Shown here piece after piece: positions 51,777 through 53,836 of a DNA stretch of 53,836 nucleotides. Both the position numbers and the translations under genes were made by a program. Each line of letters opens with the position of its first letter. Position 1 is the stretch's first letter. Source of the DNA: Phormidium tanganyikae FI6-MK23 (lineage in GTDB: Bacteria > Cyanobacteriota > Cyanobacteriia > Leptolyngbyales > Leptolyngbyaceae); the NCBI GenBank assembly GCA_019359175.1, contig JAHHHU010000027.1, positions 1 to 53,836 of the forward strand, in the 5' to 3' direction. The notes under the pieces were generated by a model that searched no databases, was not told where the DNA came from, and was given only the letters and a program-made list of their open reading frames with translations.

Positions 51777-53599
51777 ATGGCGACCATGAACACACCTATT
51801 TCAGCGTTTGATTTATCGAAGGAAGCCTTACCAGATCTGTTGCTGAAGATCCAACAGGGCTTTATTCAACTTCCTGATCTTCAGCGCAGTTTCTGTTGGC
51901 ACGATGACTTGGTGATTGATTTACTTGCAAGCGTCAGTCAAGGATGGCCGATCGGTGGCATCTTGTTGCAAGAAGTGAGCAATGGTTCCTGGAAGGTTTG
52001 TCCTCGGTTGGTTGAAGGAGTGCAGTTGGAGCAAGTTCCAATTCCTACCGAGCTTATTCTGGATGGGCAACAGCGGTGTACCACGCTCTTTATGTGTTTG
52101 TTCTCCAATCGTCCTGTAAGAGTGCAGAGCCGCCGGAACGACAAAATGAGCGATCGCTGGTATTACGTTGACATTCAAAAAGCGCTCGATCCCGATGTTG
52201 AGCGGGACAGTCTATTCTGGGCTTCAATAACCGTCGGATTCGTCCTGGCTTTGTAGGACATCCTGCCATCAACTGTTCCTCTCCAGAGCAGGAATACGAA
52301 CTGGGATTATTTCCCCTGGCTCAGGTGTTTAGCTATGCCGCTTGGCGGCAGGGTTATTCCAAATACTGGCAGTACGATCCCGTCAAGCTGGAACTTCTGG
52401 ATCGTTTTGAGCGGGAGGTGATGAAGCGATTTGAGCATTTTCAGGTGCCAGTGATTCGCCTCAAGCCAGGACTGCCAAAAACTGCAATCTGCCGCGTGTT
52501 TGAAAAGGTCAACACTCAATCAGAGCAACTCAACTTCTTTGATTTGGCAACCGCTTGTTTTGCCAGTCAGGACTTTTCGCTCCGAGATGACTGGGCGAAG
52601 CGGGAGGAACGTCTCAAGCAGCATCGAGTCTTACAGACCGTAAAAGAGACTGATTACATTGCTTGCGTGGCGCTGGTCGCTACTTACCATCAACGCCAAC
52701 AGGCGATCGCAGCAGGCACCCCTACCCAACAACTACCCGCAGTCGCTTGTAGCCGGGAGGAAGTGTTAGATCTGTCGCTGGCAGACTACCAGAAGTACGC
52801 TGATCAAGTCGTTGTAGGCTACGAGGAAGCAGCACGGTTTTTGTATGGACAAAAAATCCAGACGGCTGAAAATTTGCCATACCAAATTCAGTTGGTTGCT
52901 CTTGCGGCAATCCTGGCGGTCGTAGGTTACCCGCAGGATCGGGTGCGGGCAAAGCTGGAGTGGTTCTGGTGCGGGAGTTGCGCGGCTCTATATACCTCCT
53001 GGCACGAACGTCGTGCCTCACGGGATATGGTAGAAGTTCCTATCTGGTTAAACGGGGGTGGAGAACTACCAAACACCGTCCAAATGGCGCATTTGCAGGC
53101 TGAACGACTCCTGCTTGTGCGGCGGCGGCATGGAGCAGTTTATAAAGCTATCAATGCTTTGCTACGGAAAAATGGGGCGATCGACTTTGCTGCTGGTGAG
53201 GCATTAGCCGAGATTAATCTATTCAATGACCCGATCAACAGTCACCACATTTTTCCTGTGGCGTACTGCAAAAAGCAGGGGATTGATAAAGACCGATACA
53301 ACAGCCTGGTGAACCTGACACCCCTGTCCCGATTATCGAACCAGAAAATTGGTGGAAAGGCTCCAAGCCAGTATTTGCGGGTATTAGAAGCAGAAGGTAT
53401 CAGTCGGCGGCGGATGGACGAAATCCTCAGATCGCATTTGATTGAACCAGAAACTCTACGAGCAGATGACTTTGAATCCTTCTTGAGCAAACGTGCCTAC
53501 GCTTTGATGGATTTGGTGAATCGTGCAATGGGCAAGACATCAACGGGCGGGCTGATGGAAATTGCTTCCAACCCAACTTCCAAGCGGGCAAGTGCTTGA
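51777..53599 (+). pseudogene. DUF262/HNH (GmrSD-like) protein, broken by one frameshift
   Basis: The first part (51777 to about 52222) encodes a DUF262 N-terminus: LLLKIQQGFIQLPDLQRSFC, WPIGGILLQEV, and the nucleotide-binding motif LILDGQQRCTTLF. Near 52215-52223 the frame changes. The second part continues without interruption (NNRRIRPGFVGHP, then LGLFPLAQVFSYAAW) to TGA 53597-53599, including VFEKVNTQSEQLNFFDLA and a DUF1524-like HNH segment SHHIFPVAYCKKQGI, RYNSLVNLTPLSRLSNQKIG. DUF262-DUF1524 proteins include GmrSD type IV restriction enzymes that attack modified phage DNA. The remaining sequence is well preserved, so the single frameshift is recent or a sequencing error. Confidence 0.8.
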
Positions 53600-53632
53600 T
53601 TTGTCCTATGACCCATCAGTGGGATAGCCCTT

Positions 53633-53740
53633 ATGTCTCAATCTCTGGAAGATTACCGACTTGCATTAGTGGAACGGGCATTACGGATCAGGGACAGCGA
53701 CAAACCACCAAACTTCTATAGCGCTACCAAAGCGTATTAG
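53633..53740 (+). pseudogene. Gene fragment probably interrupted by an IS630-type element
   Basis: ATG 53633 opens a protein-like frame (MSQSLEDYRLALVERALRIR) 33 bases after the DUF262 stop. It runs into TATAGCGCTACC at about 53716, where the sequence becomes IS-like, and stops at 53740. I do not recognise the family from 28 residues. The adjacent IS630-type transposase start and the TA at the junction suggest that insertion cut the gene. Confidence 0.4.
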
Positions 53741-53771
53741 GACGTATATTAGAGGGGTAGTGTTGTGAAGC

Positions 53772-53836
53772 ATGGCTATGGCTGCCCCCTACAGCGAAGA
53801 TATGCGCTCCAAAGCAATTGCTGCGGTGAAACGTGG
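53772..53836 (+). CDS. IS630-family transposase, 5' end only
   Basis: The frame from ATG 53772 (or 53778) reads MAMAAPYSEDMRSKAIAAVK and continues off the window. APYSxDLRxKAIxAV is the hallmark N-terminus of IS630-type transposases, where a helix-turn-helix follows. The element's left end should lie at about 53716-53771. Only 21 residues are visible. Confidence 0.7.
   Translation, partial: MAMAAPYSEDMRSKAIAAVKR

Overview
The window is a piece of a cyanobacterial chromosome. It carries chlorophyll synthase (chlG), a Psb35-like photosystem II protein, a Get3d-type ATPase and a cyanobacterial MlaD/MlaF pair, and it is full of HIP1-type GCGATCGC octamers. A filamentous, Leptolyngbya-like host is a guess from overall flavour only.

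Layout. 1-432: a gene start on the minus strand (perhaps an ISKra4-type transposase) abuts the 3' remnant of a Uma2 gene. 489-3599 (minus): mlaD, mlaF and a coiled-coil DUF2325 protein. 4262-21620 (plus): an outer-membrane porin-like protein, a parvulin-type PPIase, and a 15-kb gene for a ~5000-residue secreted RTX protein with DUF4347, hemolysin-type calcium repeats and seven 50-residue VCBS/FG-GAP units. 21782-28149 (plus): a multi-PAS hybrid histidine kinase, an Amidase_3-like/glucosaminidase protein that appears to have lost its zinc ligands, and a GAF-PP2C phosphatase. 28193-39057: DUF4926, rsmB, a TerB-like gene, psb35-like, a class A PBP, a get3d-chlG pair, DUF2862, an SH3 protein, a Mn-type superoxide dismutase and an M20 amidohydrolase. 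39474-45593 (plus): a small HTH protein, a GT35 glucan phosphorylase, a three-gene uracil-catabolism (URC1-URC4-upp) operon and tRNA-Cys.

Downstream of tRNA-Cys the character changes. 45600-53836 is an accessory region of small, broken and mobile-element-derived genes. It holds a long hairpin, a ribbon-helix-helix-like protein, a truncated membrane-protein gene joined to a Nif11-like gene, and a MITE with IS630-like ends. It also holds what looks like a fossil single-cassette integron: a cassette ORF with a foldable attC, a repeat-rich attI-position spacer, and the divergent, stop-containing start of an integron integrase gene. Next come a Cas12k (type V-K CAST) gene cut off before its RuvC half, two long perfect palindromes, two small HTH genes around a conserved hypothetical, a frameshifted DUF262/HNH (GmrSD-like) gene, and an IS630-type transposase start running off the window.

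How the genes fit together: the porin, PPIase and RTX genes look like a cell-surface/secretion block. URC1-URC4-upp is a translationally coupled pyrimidine salvage/degradation operon. get3d-chlG links a tail-anchor-type ATPase with chlorophyll synthesis. The right-hand region reads as an insertion hot spot behind a tRNA gene, where a type V-K transposon, an integron and IS elements have decayed. All family assignments come from reading motifs; no database search was run.
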